This document shows positions 54,801 through 63,882 of a stretch of 64,000 nt of DNA, piece after piece. Within the stretch, counting starts at the first letter, position 1; each line of letters opens with the position of its first letter. A program made the position numbers and the translations under genes. The notes below the pieces were generated by a model. The model was not told the origin of the DNA. It searched no databases and saw nothing but the letters and a program-made list of their open reading frames with translations. Origin of the DNA: Paenibacillus sp. PK3_47 (GTDB lineage: Bacteria > Bacillota > Bacilli > Paenibacillales > Paenibacillaceae); NCBI RefSeq assembly GCF_023520895.1, contig NZ_CP026029.1, positions 558,001 through 622,000 of the forward strand. The letters run 5' to 3'.

Positions 54801-57101
54801 CTAGCCCTGCACAGCCGCGCCCCGCTTCTCTCGGACAATCTCCGCAGCCTGGACCATATTGCGCAGTGCCGCCTCCGTCTCTGTCCAGCCGCGTGTCTTC
54901 AGTCCGCAGTCCGGATTAATCCAGAACTGTGCGGCATCCAGCACCTGCAGCGCGCGTTCAATATTCTGGGCCATTTCCTTCACTTCCGGTATCCGCGGGC
55001 TGTGGATATCATATACTCCCAGTCCAATGCCCTTGTCATAGGATTGTTCCTCGAAGCTGACAATCAGCTCCCCGTGACTGCGCGAGGTTTCAATAGAGAT
55101 GACGTCTGCATCCATGGCGGCGATAGAGGAAATCATATCATTGAACTCACTGTAGCACATATGCGTATGTATCTGCGTTGTATCCTTGACATCAGTCGTC
55201 GCGATCCGGAAAGCTTTAACCGCCCATTTCAGATAATGCTCATGGTCCTGCGCCCTTAGCGGAAGTCCTTCGCGGATGGCAGGTTCATCAACCTGGATCA
55301 TCTCGATGCCGGCTGTTTCCAGAGCCTGTACCTCCTGACGCAGCGCAAGAGCGATCTGGTTGGCCACCTCTTCCCGGCTGAGGTCGTCCCGTACGAAGGA
55401 CCAGTTGAGGATCGTCACCGGCCCGGTCAGCATCCCTTTGACCGGGAGCTTAGTCAGCGACTGGGCATAGACACTTTCCTTAACGGTCATCGGTTCGATG
55501 AAGGCAACATCAGCATAAATGACCGGCGGTTTAACACAGCGGGAGCCGTAGGACTGCACCCAGCCGCCTTGGGTAAAGAGGTAACCCGCCAGCTTTTCCC
55601 CGAAAAACTCTACCATATCGGTACGCTCAAATTCCCCGTGCACCAGCACATCCAGACCCAGTTCTTCCTGGAAGGTAATCACATCCGCGATCTGCTGGCG
55701 GATATATCCTTCATATCGCTCCAGACTCCATACACCCTTCCGCCATTTCAGCCGTGCCTGCCGCACCTCCGTTGTCTGCGGAAAGCTTCCGATGGTTGTA
55801 GTGGGCAGCAGCGGCAGCTGCCATTTCTCCTGCTGCACCTTAACGCGCTCTGCAAAAGGCAAGTTCCGGCTGTCCCGAAGCTTGGCCAGATTCCTGGCCT
55901 GTTCTGCCACATCCTGACGGCCTCTCTCCGGCAGTGCCCGGAATACAGCAAGCGCCTTGCGGCTCACAGCCAGAGCGTCTGCATACGCCTCTGCATCGGC
56001 CGCTGCAGCAGCAATCAGGCCAAGCTCTGCCAGCTTCTCATCAGCAAAGGCCAGCGCCTGCTTCACTTCCACCTTCAGCCTGCCCTCGCCCTTGACGGTT
56101 ACAGGCACATGCAGAAGGCTGGAGGACGGCTGGAGGATCAAACGTTCCGCCGGCACATAGGCAATCAGCTTGCGGACAAGCTCAAGCTTGGCATCCAGAT
56201 CCGCGCGCCAGATATTCCGCCCGTCGATAATACCCGCTCCCAGCCATTTGTCCTCCGGCCAGCCCAAAGACGCAATGGAGTTCAGATTGGCGCCTTTGTC
56301 ATGTACAAAATCCAGGCCGATTCCCTGCACCGGCAGCTTAAGCAGCGCTTCCAGCGGTTCGGCCGCTTCGAAGTACGTTTGCAGCAAAATCTGCAGGCCG
56401 GGAACGGATGCCGCAATTTCACCATAGATCGTGTTCAGCAGTACGGTATCATCTTCTGTGAGTCCTGCAACAATGGCAGGCTCATCGATCTGTACCCATG
56501 CCACCCCCTCCTGCTGCAGCTCCTGGAGCAGCTGCACATAGACAGGAAGGAAGCGGGCTGCCACTTCATTAATTTCAGCAGCCGGAAAGCCTTTGGAGAG
56601 CTTAAGGAAAGTATAAAGTCCAATGATCACGGGTTTGCCTTCAATCCCTGCCTGCGCTTTGGCGAACCGGTAAGCCGCCAGCGGCTTGTTCTCCGTAAGC
56701 CGCGGAGTCCGGCTCCCGATCTCCGGTACGATGTAATGGTAATTCGTATTGAACCATTTGGTCATCTCGCAGGCAGGAGCCTCTGCACTGCCGCGCGCCA
56801 TGGCAAAGTACAGATCAAGACTGACTTGTCCGCCGTCATAGCTGTATCTTGGCGGAACGATCCCGAACATCGCAGCGGTATCCAGCACATGATCATAGAA
56901 GGTGAAGTCATTCACCGGAATCTGCGTGATCCCGGCCTGCTGCTGCGCCTTCAAATGCTGAAGCTGAATCTCCGCCATCTGCGCAAGAAAATCCTGCTCA
57001 TTGATTTTACCGCTCCAGTAGGACTCCAGCGTCTTCTTCCACTCCCGGTTGCTGCCGATTCTCGGGTAGCCCAGGTTGCCTGTAATTAGTTTATTTGCCA
57101 T
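54801..57101 (-). CDS. metE: Cobalamin-independent methionine synthase
   Basis: 766 residues, full length. Transfers methyl from methyl-tetrahydrofolate polyglutamate to homocysteine. The N-terminal half begins with LGYPRIGSNREWKK; the catalytic C-terminal half carries the zinc ligands in IHTHMCYSEFND (His, Cys) and NPDCGLKTRGW (Cys). The ATG at 57099-57101 is 8 bases after GAGGAG. Preceded by a cobalamin riboswitch with a terminator, so it is shut off when B12 is present; this implies the genome also has a B12-dependent MetH, or imports B12. Confidence 0.97.
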   Translation of the reverse strand: MANKLITGNLGYPRIGSNREWKKTLESYWSGKINEQDFLAQMAEIQLQHLKAQQQAGITQIPVNDFTFYDHVLDTAAMFGIVPPRYSYDGGQVSLDLYFAMARGSAEAPACEMTKWFNTNYHYIVPEIGSRTPRLTENKPLAAYRFAKAQAGIEGKPVIIGLYTFLKLSKGFPAAEINEVAARFLPVYVQLLQELQQEGVAWVQIDEPAIVAGLTEDDTVLLNTIYGEIAASVPGLQILLQTYFEAAEPLEALLKLPVQGIGLDFVHDKGANLNSIASLGWPEDKWLGAGIIDGRNIWRADLDAKLELVRKLIAYVPAERLILQPSSSLLHVPVTVKGEGRLKVEVKQALAFADEKLAELGLIAAAAADAEAYADALAVSRKALAVFRALPERGRQDVAEQARNLAKLRDSRNLPFAERVKVQQEKWQLPLLPTTTIGSFPQTTEVRQARLKWRKGVWSLERYEGYIRQQIADVITFQEELGLDVLVHGEFERTDMVEFFGEKLAGYLFTQGGWVQSYGSRCVKPPVIYADVAFIEPMTVKESVYAQSLTKLPVKGMLTGPVTILNWSFVRDDLSREEVANQIALALRQEVQALETAGIEMIQVDEPAIREGLPLRAQDHEHYLKWAVKAFRIATTDVKDTTQIHTHMCYSEFNDMISSIAAMDADVISIETSRSHGELIVSFEEQSYDKGIGLGVYDIHSPRIPEVKEMAQNIERALQVLDAAQFWINPDCGLKTRGWTETEAALRNMVQAAEIVREKRGAAVQG

Positions 57102-57176
57102 GTTCTCCACTCCTCAGTGTACATTTTCATCCACTATATACGTTGTTATAAGAACTATATCAGCTTTCCGATCATC

Positions 57177-57219
57177 AAAAAGGCGTTTTTCCCCGCAGCA
57201 GGCCAAGGGAAAGACGCCC
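57177..57219 (-). terminator. Riboswitch-controlled terminator upstream of metE
   Basis: On the minus strand GGCGTCTTTCCC and GGGGAAAAACGCC form a stem around TTGGCCTGCTGC, followed by five T. It lies about 65 bp downstream of the aptamer and 76 bp before metE: the expression platform of the riboswitch. Confidence 0.85.
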
Positions 57220-57279
57220 ATACAAATTTCATGGATAGTCTTAACACCTCCCTATCTTCCGTAGGTAATGCAGTGCTGT

Positions 57280-57470
57280 TGAAACAGGCAGGTCTCCTGG
57301 CTGGCGGAATCAGCATCCTGCAGCAGGTCTTCCCGGCAGTGGTGAGCCAGTGACATAAGCAGCTGAGGACTATCCGTTACAGTGGCGGGACCGCACCGGC
57401 TTTTCACCGGATTTCCCTTTTAAGCCTGCCGGTTCTTCGTGTGATCCCGGCAAGCACCTGTCTCCCTTTA
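57280..57470 (-). ncRNA. Cobalamin riboswitch upstream of metE
   Basis: Read on the minus strand the conserved cobalamin motifs are in order: AAAGGGAAATCCGGTGAAAA, GCCGGTGCGGTCCCGCCACT, then AGTCACTGGC-like and finally the B12 box GCCAGGAGACCTGC (57288-57302). Outer pairing ACAGG/CCTGT closes the aptamer. Binding of the cofactor should favour the downstream terminator and stop metE synthesis. Confidence 0.95.
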
Positions 57471-57672
57471 TGGACTTATTGATGGTTATGTGTTGCTGTT
57501 GTTGCCATCATACTGAATCACCTGCTGCGGTGCAATCCATTCCGGATAAATCAGCTATACGCATTCCCTATAGCCGATGTAATTCAGGTGCCGCAAGAAG
57601 GCAGATAAGCCATAAACAGAAGGAATAAGATTCCAAAAGCCTTATAAGCTAAATCTATAATTAGCACACCAC
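57471..57672. other. Upstream region of the metE riboswitch
   Basis: 202 bp that must hold the metE promoter, but I see no convincing -35/-10 pair, and no gene. Confidence 0.5.
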
Positions 57673-57714
57673 AAAAAAGGCTGCACCCTCCCTTTGGGAA
57701 GGTGCAGCCTTTTG
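57673..57714 (-). terminator. Terminator of uppP
   Basis: GGCTGCACC(C)TCCC, loop TTT, GGGAAGGTGCAGCC, with T-runs in both directions; 13 bp past the uppP stop. Confidence 0.9.
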
Positions 57715-57726
57715 AAGAAACAAAAT

Positions 57727-58587
57727 TTAGAACCAGATCAGGTAAACCACACCTGCGAGCACAATCCGGTAGATGGCGAACGGCAGCAGCTTGATCCGGT
57801 TGATCAGCTTGAGGAAAAACCGCATGGACACCAGCGCGAACACAAATGCGCTGATAAACCCAACGATAAAAAACGGCAGGGCATCCATTGTGAAGTACTC
57901 CCAGTTTTTGACCAGTGAAATCAGGCTTGCCCCGGCCATAATCGGAACTGCCATGATAAAGGTAAAGTCAGCGGCGGCACGGTGGCTCATTCCCAGCAGC
58001 ACGCCGCCGGAGATGGTTGACCCGGAGCGTGAGAAGCCCGGCCACAATGAGATACACTGGATCAGACCCACGGACAGCGCCTGCTTGTATGTAATTTGAT
58101 CCACAGTCTCAATTTTCGCTTTCTTCGGCGCAAACCGGTCGGCAATAATCATAAAAATAGCTCCGACTACAAGACCGATAAGCACAGTTGACGTTGAGAA
58201 CAGATGCTCATCGATGTAATCCTCGAATAAGAGTCCCAGCACACCGGCAGGAATAAGTCCGACAATAACCTGTGCCAGCTTCAGGCGGCCCTGCGTCTCT
58301 TCCTTAGGCAGTCCGTCCGGTACAGCTGCGAGCTCCTTGCTGCTGAAGCGTTTGAGGCCCAGCAGATCAATGAACCGGTTACGGAAGATTACAACAACCG
58401 CGAGGATCGAGCCCAGCTGAATGACGACTTTGAAGGTATTGGCTGCATACTTGCCCAGGAACTCCTGCGATTTGAGCCACATATCATCCACGATAATCAT
58501 ATGCCCTGTCGAGGACACCGGAGCAAACTCCGTCAGTCCTTCGACAATTCCCAGAATAATGGCTTTAATAATAGTGAGCAGATCCAT
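57727..58587 (-). CDS. uppP: Undecaprenyl-diphosphatase
   Basis: 286 residues, about eight membrane helices. Recycles the lipid carrier for cell-wall synthesis by removing a phosphate from undecaprenyl pyrophosphate; BacA-type. The two active-site motifs are EGLTEFAPVSSTGHM near the N-terminus and PGFSRSGSTISGGVLLG near residue 175. The ATG at 58585-58587 follows GGGGGAG; an upstream extension is rejected. Members give resistance to bacitracin; a BceAB-like transporter lies 0.7 kb upstream on the same strand, a suggestive grouping. Confidence 0.95.
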   Translation of the reverse strand: MDLLTIIKAIILGIVEGLTEFAPVSSTGHMIIVDDMWLKSQEFLGKYAANTFKVVIQLGSILAVVVIFRNRFIDLLGLKRFSSKELAAVPDGLPKEETQGRLKLAQVIVGLIPAGVLGLLFEDYIDEHLFSTSTVLIGLVVGAIFMIIADRFAPKKAKIETVDQITYKQALSVGLIQCISLWPGFSRSGSTISGGVLLGMSHRAAADFTFIMAVPIMAGASLISLVKNWEYFTMDALPFFIVGFISAFVFALVSMRFFLKLINRIKLLPFAIYRIVLAGVVYLIWF

Positions 58588-58661
58588 GTTTCTCCCCCTT
58601 GTTATAGCCGCAGCCATCGCTGCGGTATTAAATCATCTGTATTATAACTTGAATAACAGGT

Positions 58662-59294
58662 TTATTCCGCATTATTCGCAGTTTTGGCATCCCGCTGCCG
58701 TTTGCGGAAATACAGAAAACCGAACAATACGAGCGCCGCTGCAATCAATACATACACAACATTGGAGTACGCGTCCATGTAAACGGCAATGTCTTCCCAG
58801 GATTCGCCCAGCGCAGCGCCGAGCAGCACCAGCAGAACGTTCCAGCCCAGTGTACCGATCGTTGTGAACAGCATGAACAAACCAAATTTCATCCCCGACA
58901 TTCCCGCCGGTATTGAGATCAGACTGCGCACCAGAGGAATCATCCGGCAGAACAGCACCGTCCAGTATCCGTACTTGTCAAACCAGGCGTCCGCCTTGCG
59001 GATATCGCTTTTTTTGATCCGGATGATGCCGCCCCAGCGGTCAACAATTTTCTCCAGCCGGCTCACATCCAGCATGCGGCCAATCCAGTAAAGGATGACT
59101 GCCCCCACCAGGGACCCCAGCGTCGAAGCAATCAGTACACCCGGGATGGTTAAATCGGAGGTTGTAGTCATAAATCCGCCGAACGGAAGAATGACCTCTG
59201 AAGGAATCGGCGGAAAAATATTTTCCAGAGCGAGCATCAGAAATATACCGATATAACCAAACTGCTCCATAAAATCAGTAATCCATGTTTTCAT
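58662..59294 (-). CDS. DedA family membrane protein
   Basis: 210 residues with about four or five membrane helices. DedA/SNARE-associated family: ENIFPPIPSEVILPFGGFM at the N-terminus and FCRMIPLVRSLISIPAGMSGM in the middle are the family signatures. Recent work on DedA proteins shows undecaprenyl phosphate or phosphatidylethanolamine flipping; position beside uppP makes the former likely here, by inference. The ATG at 59292-59294 is 7 bases after GGAGG. Lies 74 bp upstream of uppP. Confidence 0.9.
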   Translation of the reverse strand: MKTWITDFMEQFGYIGIFLMLALENIFPPIPSEVILPFGGFMTTTSDLTIPGVLIASTLGSLVGAVILYWIGRMLDVSRLEKIVDRWGGIIRIKKSDIRKADAWFDKYGYWTVLFCRMIPLVRSLISIPAGMSGMKFGLFMLFTTIGTLGWNVLLVLLGAALGESWEDIAVYMDAYSNVVYVLIAAALVLFGFLYFRKRQRDAKTANNAE

Positions 59295-59311
59295 ACTTAA
59301 CCCTCCGCATT

Positions 59312-61261
59312 TCAAATCAGATTTTTCTTCAGGTTGCGCAAATAACGGCTGCGTATAAAAAAGAAGTAAAGGCCCTGAGCCGCCAGATACCCCAGCAGAA
59401 CCGCCCCTGTCTCGTAGGCAATCGACAGATAGAACAGCCGCTGCAGGGCAATAAAAGCAAACAGGCTGTGCAGAACAGCAAGTCCTACCGGTACAAAAAA
59501 CAGTAAGGCCAGCTGCAGCGTCACCGTCCGGTCCAGCTCCTTGTCGGTCAGGCCCATTTTGAAAAGAGTGGAATACTGTAGGCGGTCATGATCCAGATCC
59601 ATATAGAGCCGGAAATACAGGAAGCTGCCTGCTGCGATAAAAAAGATTGTGCCGACCAGCAGCGAAGCAAACAGCATGGTGTTGTACAGAGTCCGCTGGA
59701 TTTCAAACACTGTGCCGCTGATGACAACCGCATAGGGAGCATTTTTTTCGTAGGACATCTTGCCATTGTCAGCAAGCTCTGAAGCAACCCCCACCGTTTG
59801 CGGAAAATGATCCACATAGAATCCGGTATATACATCGCTCTGCACCGGGACAATCTCGCTGAACAGCCTGTCGCTGACGACCAGTCCGCTGAAATCTCCG
59901 CCGTCCTTGCCGTCCAGCTCCGGCAGGAGATACTCGGCAACCGGCACGTGTTCCGTGTAGCCAACCTCCTGAAGCTTTACTCCCCGGGTCAGCGTATAAG
60001 CCGCTAGCACCCGGTCCGTTGTCAGACTGCGGTCCCGCTGGGAGCCGATCATAACAAGCCCCTCATTCTCCTGCAGAGCCTGCTCACGGGAAGTGAAATC
60101 CGCATACTGCAGTGCCAGCCTGTAATCGCTGTAGGCCATCAGGGGAAGGCGCTCCGTCCGGTCCGGCCCGGTCTGTGAGTCTACCTGCGCATATTTGATC
60201 GGAATGGAAAGTTCCTTGTAATGCAGACCCAGTTGTGCCAGCTCAGCCCGTATTCCGCGCAAATGCTGCTCTGCAGCAGCGCTTGGATAACCCCCTTTGG
60301 CCACATACCCGACAGCTGCCGGATAATCAAGCTGCAGTTCCCTGGAGAGCGTGTGTATAGAGGCAAACACCCCTACCGAGGTAAAGGAGACTGCCGAGAC
60401 AATCGTCACCATAAAGAACATCCGCCCGTTGTCCTTCCAGCGGTAAGACAATCCGGAGAAGGTGACCATGCGCGTCCGGCGCCAATAGAACCGGCGGAGC
60501 TTTTTTATATACTTCACAACAAAAATACTGAGCTGAGTGTAGAACAAATAGGTACCTGTAACCGTAATGGCCACCACCGGCAGCATCATCCGCTCCACAG
60601 AAGCCGCTGTAGTCCCGGCGGCGAGAACGTACCCTCCGGCGAGCAGCACTGCCGAGACCCCTGCAAGAAGTCCCGACACCCGGGGCTCAGCATCGCCCTT
60701 GCGTCCTCCCTGGAACAGGCCCCGCAGCGACTCATTGCCGATAAAGGCAAAGGTAGAGAACGAGATCAGCATGAACAGCAGCACGAAGCTGCAGATGGTG
60801 AGCACCGGAGCATGCCAGGACAGATAGAAATCCAGCGGCTGGATACCCAGAAAGCCTGAGCCGATCATCAGAAACAGCTTGCCCAGCAGCAGCCCGAGCA
60901 GCGTGCCCGTCAGAATCGCGGAGCTGCCGATCATCATATTTTCCAGAAACACCATGCTGTTCAATTGGCGCTTGGTCATTCCATGCATCAGCAGGATGCC
61001 GAACTCCAGCTTGCGCGACTGCAGAAAGGAGCCGACCGACACCAGCACGAACAGGGAACAAAAAACGAAAATGATTGCCTCGGCAGCCATCATGGTGTTC
61101 GCCGCAGTCCCGAGAATCATGTCCCGGGAGATATCCGGATGAAAGATGAAGAGCGCGCACAGGAAGAAAATCATCACGGAAAACGCACTGCTTACAAAAT
61201 AGGCGGCGTATTTGCGCTTGTTCCGCGAGACATTCCTATAAGCGAACTGCCGAAAGGTCAT
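59312..61261 (-). CDS. BceB-type ABC transporter permease (FtsX-like)
   Basis: 649 residues. Ten membrane helices arranged as in BceB: one N-terminal helix, groups of three, and a large extracellular domain of about 200 residues (from about 320 to 525) between helices VII and VIII, which in BceB senses peptide antibiotics such as bacitracin. Starts MTFRQFAYRNVSRNKRKYAA, typical for the family. The ATG at 61259-61261 overlaps the ATPase gene by 26 bp, after GGGAGGAG. No BceRS-like two-component genes are in the window. Confidence 0.9.
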   Translation of the reverse strand: MTFRQFAYRNVSRNKRKYAAYFVSSAFSVMIFFLCALFIFHPDISRDMILGTAANTMMAAEAIIFVFCSLFVLVSVGSFLQSRKLEFGILLMHGMTKRQLNSMVFLENMMIGSSAILTGTLLGLLLGKLFLMIGSGFLGIQPLDFYLSWHAPVLTICSFVLLFMLISFSTFAFIGNESLRGLFQGGRKGDAEPRVSGLLAGVSAVLLAGGYVLAAGTTAASVERMMLPVVAITVTGTYLFYTQLSIFVVKYIKKLRRFYWRRTRMVTFSGLSYRWKDNGRMFFMVTIVSAVSFTSVGVFASIHTLSRELQLDYPAAVGYVAKGGYPSAAAEQHLRGIRAELAQLGLHYKELSIPIKYAQVDSQTGPDRTERLPLMAYSDYRLALQYADFTSREQALQENEGLVMIGSQRDRSLTTDRVLAAYTLTRGVKLQEVGYTEHVPVAEYLLPELDGKDGGDFSGLVVSDRLFSEIVPVQSDVYTGFYVDHFPQTVGVASELADNGKMSYEKNAPYAVVISGTVFEIQRTLYNTMLFASLLVGTIFFIAAGSFLYFRLYMDLDHDRLQYSTLFKMGLTDKELDRTVTLQLALLFFVPVGLAVLHSLFAFIALQRLFYLSIAYETGAVLLGYLAAQGLYFFFIRSRYLRNLKKNLI

Positions 61262-62006
61262 GGCTGGCTCCTCCCAGCAGCGACAGCATGTCGATGATGT
61301 TCTGGAAGAAGGCCGCCCGGCTGCTGCCCCGGTACATCTCATTGTAGAAACGCCCGTCTTTGATAAAAATCACCCGGTGGCAAAAGCTCGCCGCCACCGC
61401 ATCATGTGTGACCATCAGCACGGTGGCCCCTTCCGCTTCATTCACCTCGGCCAGAAGCGTCATAATTTCGCCTGCCGCTTTGGAATCCAGACTGCCGGTC
61501 GGCTCATCTGCCAGAATCAGCGCCGGACGGTGAATCATCGCCCGGGCAATCGCCACCCGCTGCATCTGGCCGCCGGATATTTCATTGGTCCGCTTATGCA
61601 GCAGGGATTTAAGCCCGAGACGTTCTGCCGCTTCTGCCAGTCTCTGCTCCATTTCCGCCAGAGGAAGGCCGGCAAGGGTCAGGGGCAGCACAATATTCTC
61701 TTCTACAGTCAGCGTATCCAGCAGATTGAAATGCTGAAAGACGAAGCCCAGCTCCTTGCGGCGGAACAGCGCCTTCTCTGTGCGTCCCAGTTGATTGGGA
61801 TTAACCCCATTAATCATGACCTCGCCTGATGTAGGTTCATCTATAGTTGCAATAACGTTAAGCAGCGTAGTTTTCCCGCTGCCTGACGGGCCCATAATAC
61901 CGACAAACTCTCCTTTTTCCACGGCAAAACGGATGTGGTTCAGCGCGTGAATCGATACCTTGCCCTCGTATATTCTGGATAAATTATGTACATCTACTAT
62001 GGGCAA
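61236..62006 (-). CDS. BceA-type ABC transporter ATP-binding protein
   Basis: 256 residues. Walker A GPSGSGKTT, Q-loop FVFQHFN, signature ISGGQMQRV, Walker B LILADEPTGSLD and the His of MVTHD. The MacB/BceA layout pairs with the overlapping FtsX-like permease downstream. Start is TTG at 62004-62006, 8-9 bases after AGGAG. Together they form a likely antimicrobial-peptide resistance and sensing module. Confidence 0.93.
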   Translation of the reverse strand: MPIVDVHNLSRIYEGKVSIHALNHIRFAVEKGEFVGIMGPSGSGKTTLLNVIATIDEPTSGEVMINGVNPNQLGRTEKALFRRKELGFVFQHFNLLDTLTVEENIVLPLTLAGLPLAEMEQRLAEAAERLGLKSLLHKRTNEISGGQMQRVAIARAMIHRPALILADEPTGSLDSKAAGEIMTLLAEVNEAEGATVLMVTHDAVAASFCHRVIFIKDGRFYNEMYRGSSRAAFFQNIIDMLSLLGGASHDLSAVRL

Positions 62007-62155
62007 GTGCTTCCGCTCCTTTTGCCTGGATTATTTTCATTATACAAACAGTAAACAACGGCCGCTATTTCTGAAACTTACAGCCACCTTACAGTATTGT
62101 AAGCCGGACTGTATTGACAGAGCCTAATTCGTTAACACCCGGTAAACAGGGCGTG

Positions 62156-62203
62156 TTGACAGGAGGGTTTGAACTGCTTATATTTATATGCATGAGCATG
62201 CAT
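62156..62203 (+). promoter_or_regulatory. Promoter and operator of the flavin oxidoreductase gene
   Basis: TTGACA (62156-62161), 17 bp, TATATT (62179-62184) is a strong sigma-A promoter. It is followed by a perfect 7-2-7 palindrome ATGCATG-AG-CATGCAT (62188-62203) at the start site, a position suited to a repressor, most simply the MarR protein encoded downstream. Confidence 0.72.
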
Positions 62204-62267
62204 TTATTTTTATACTCAGCTACATACAGCATGCCCTTTCCCAACATAAATAAGAGGAGCGATATAC

Positions 62268-63305
62268 ATGAAAGATCTGTTCACACCTTATGAACTAAAA
62301 GATTTAAAGCTGAAAAACCGCGTGGTTATGCCGCCAATGTGCCAGTACTCGGTCAGCAGCAAGGATGGAATCGCTACAGACTGGCACTATAATCACTATG
62401 TAAGCCGGGCTGTCGGCGGAACCGGGCTGATCATTGTGGAAATGACCGATGTTGAACCGGACGGCCGGATTACCGATTATGACCTCGGCATCTGGTCCGA
62501 TGAGCATATTCCTGCCCTGGCGCGAATTGTGGATGCCTGCCATGCGCACGGTGCCAAGATGGGCATTCAAATCGGCCATGCCGGACGCAAAGCCGAAGAC
62601 GCAGAGGTTCCGGTATCCTCCTCTTCTGTTCCGTTCAACGCCCAGTCCAAGACGCCGCGGGAATTGACCACTGCTGAAGTGAAGGACATGGTCAACAAAT
62701 TCCGCCTGGGTGTAAAACGGGCTGTGCAAGCCGGCTTTGATGTTATTGAGCTGCACGGGGCACACGGATATCTGATCCACCAGTTCCACTCCCCGCTGAC
62801 CAACCTCCGAACGGATGAATACGGCCAGGATCTCACCCTGTTCGGCAGAGAAGTCATTGCTGCTGCGAAGAGTGAAATGCCTGAAGGCATGCCGCTGATC
62901 ATGCGGATCTCCGCGCAGGAATACGTCGAGGGCGGCTACGGAATTAAGGAAAGCGTGGAATTCAGCAAAGCTTACAAGGAAGCAGGAGCCGACATTTTCC
63001 ACATCAGTGCAGGCGGTGAAGGAGACATCGCTGCAGCAGGCAGACCGGGAACACATGCCGCATATCAGGTTCCGCTGGCCCGGGCCATCAAAGAGCAGCT
63101 GGATGTTCCGGTCATTGCGGTAGGCCGCCTGGATGATGCTGTCCTTGCGAATGCTGTAATCGGTAATGAAGAAGCGGACCTCGTAGCTGTCGGACGGGGC
63201 ATGCTGCGCAATCCGTACTGGACGCTGGAAGCAGGCGCAGAGCTTGGTAAAAACCCCGGACTTCCGCAGCAGTACGAAGCCGGTTTTCCAAGAATCAGAG
63301 GTTAA
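62268..63305 (+). CDS. namA: NADPH dehydrogenase, old yellow enzyme family
   Basis: 345 residues. FMN-dependent ene-reductase of the YqjM/NamA type, reducing activated double bonds in toxic aldehydes, quinones and nitro compounds. Signatures: PPMCQYS with the tuning Cys25 (Cys26 in YqjM), GIQIGHAGRKA, ELHGAHGYLIHQFHSP with the paired His that bind substrate, and GRGMLRNPYW. AAGAGGAGC precedes the ATG. The MarR gene follows 31 bp later, so both are in one transcript. Confidence 0.94.
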   Translation: MKDLFTPYELKDLKLKNRVVMPPMCQYSVSSKDGIATDWHYNHYVSRAVGGTGLIIVEMTDVEPDGRITDYDLGIWSDEHIPALARIVDACHAHGAKMGIQIGHAGRKAEDAEVPVSSSSVPFNAQSKTPRELTTAEVKDMVNKFRLGVKRAVQAGFDVIELHGAHGYLIHQFHSPLTNLRTDEYGQDLTLFGREVIAAAKSEMPEGMPLIMRISAQEYVEGGYGIKESVEFSKAYKEAGADIFHISAGGEGDIAAAGRPGTHAAYQVPLARAIKEQLDVPVIAVGRLDDAVLANAVIGNEEADLVAVGRGMLRNPYWTLEAGAELGKNPGLPQQYEAGFPRIRG

Positions 63306-63336
63306 GCCGGGAAGCAGTCAGGAGAGGAATTGGGAG

Positions 63337-63771
63337 ATGAACAAATCAAATGCTGAAGACCTGATAACCAGCTGGTTATCCTTCACTCATATACAGATGA
63401 ATGTAGCTAACGAACTTGAAGCGAGGCTTCAGGAGAATTATCAGCTGTCTCTAAAAGAATTTTATCTGCTGCTCTTTCTGTCCGAGGCACCGGAGAAAAA
63501 GCTGAAGCTGCAGCAGCTGGAGTCCATGGTCGGTCTCAGCCAGAGCGCTGTATCGCGGCTTGTCAGCCGTTTTGAGGCCAAGGGCTGCGGTGCGCTTGAG
63601 CGTAAATCCTGTGACAGTGACCGCAGAAGCATCTATACCTCGCTCACGGCTATAGGCCAGGCCAAGGTAGACAAGGCCAAGGTTACAGTAAATGAGGTTC
63701 TCGCCCAGGCCTTTCCGCTGGCTGAAGCGGAGGAGCTGCTTGGACAGCTGCAGGGTCTGAAGCAGAAATAG
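63337..63771 (+). CDS. MarR family transcriptional regulator
   Basis: 144 residues. Winged-helix domain with LKLQQLESMVGLSQSAVSRLVSRFE and the wing KSCDSDRRSIYTSLT, flanked by dimerisation helices. Two cysteines (GCGALERKSC) near the wing could make it redox- or electrophile-responsive. Cotranscribed with namA; likely autorepressor acting at the palindrome at 62188. The ATG at 63337 is preceded by GGAGAGG and TTGGGAG; a longer frame overlapping namA is rejected. Confidence 0.9.
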   Translation: MNKSNAEDLITSWLSFTHIQMNVANELEARLQENYQLSLKEFYLLLFLSEAPEKKLKLQQLESMVGLSQSAVSRLVSRFEAKGCGALERKSCDSDRRSIYTSLTAIGQAKVDKAKVTVNEVLAQAFPLAEAEELLGQLQGLKQK

Positions 63772-63775
63772 CACA

Positions 63776-63814
63776 GCAAAAAGCTGTCGTCCTTACATGG
63801 GCGGCAGCTTTTTA
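63776..63814 (+). terminator. Terminator of namA-marR
   Basis: AAAAAGCTGTCGTCC, loop, GGGCGGCAGCTTTTTAT; nearly perfect with one G-U pair, 5 bp past the stop. Confidence 0.88.
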
Positions 63815-63882
63815 TATGGGGCATGAACCCGGCCCCCTGTCTCCGCATACAACTGTACAAAAGAACGATGAGGTGGAATCCC

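Noticed and set aside
55569-57089. 506-codon plus-strand open frame
   Set aside because: Exactly antisense to metE, low-complexity His/Arg/Leu composition, no ribosome site.
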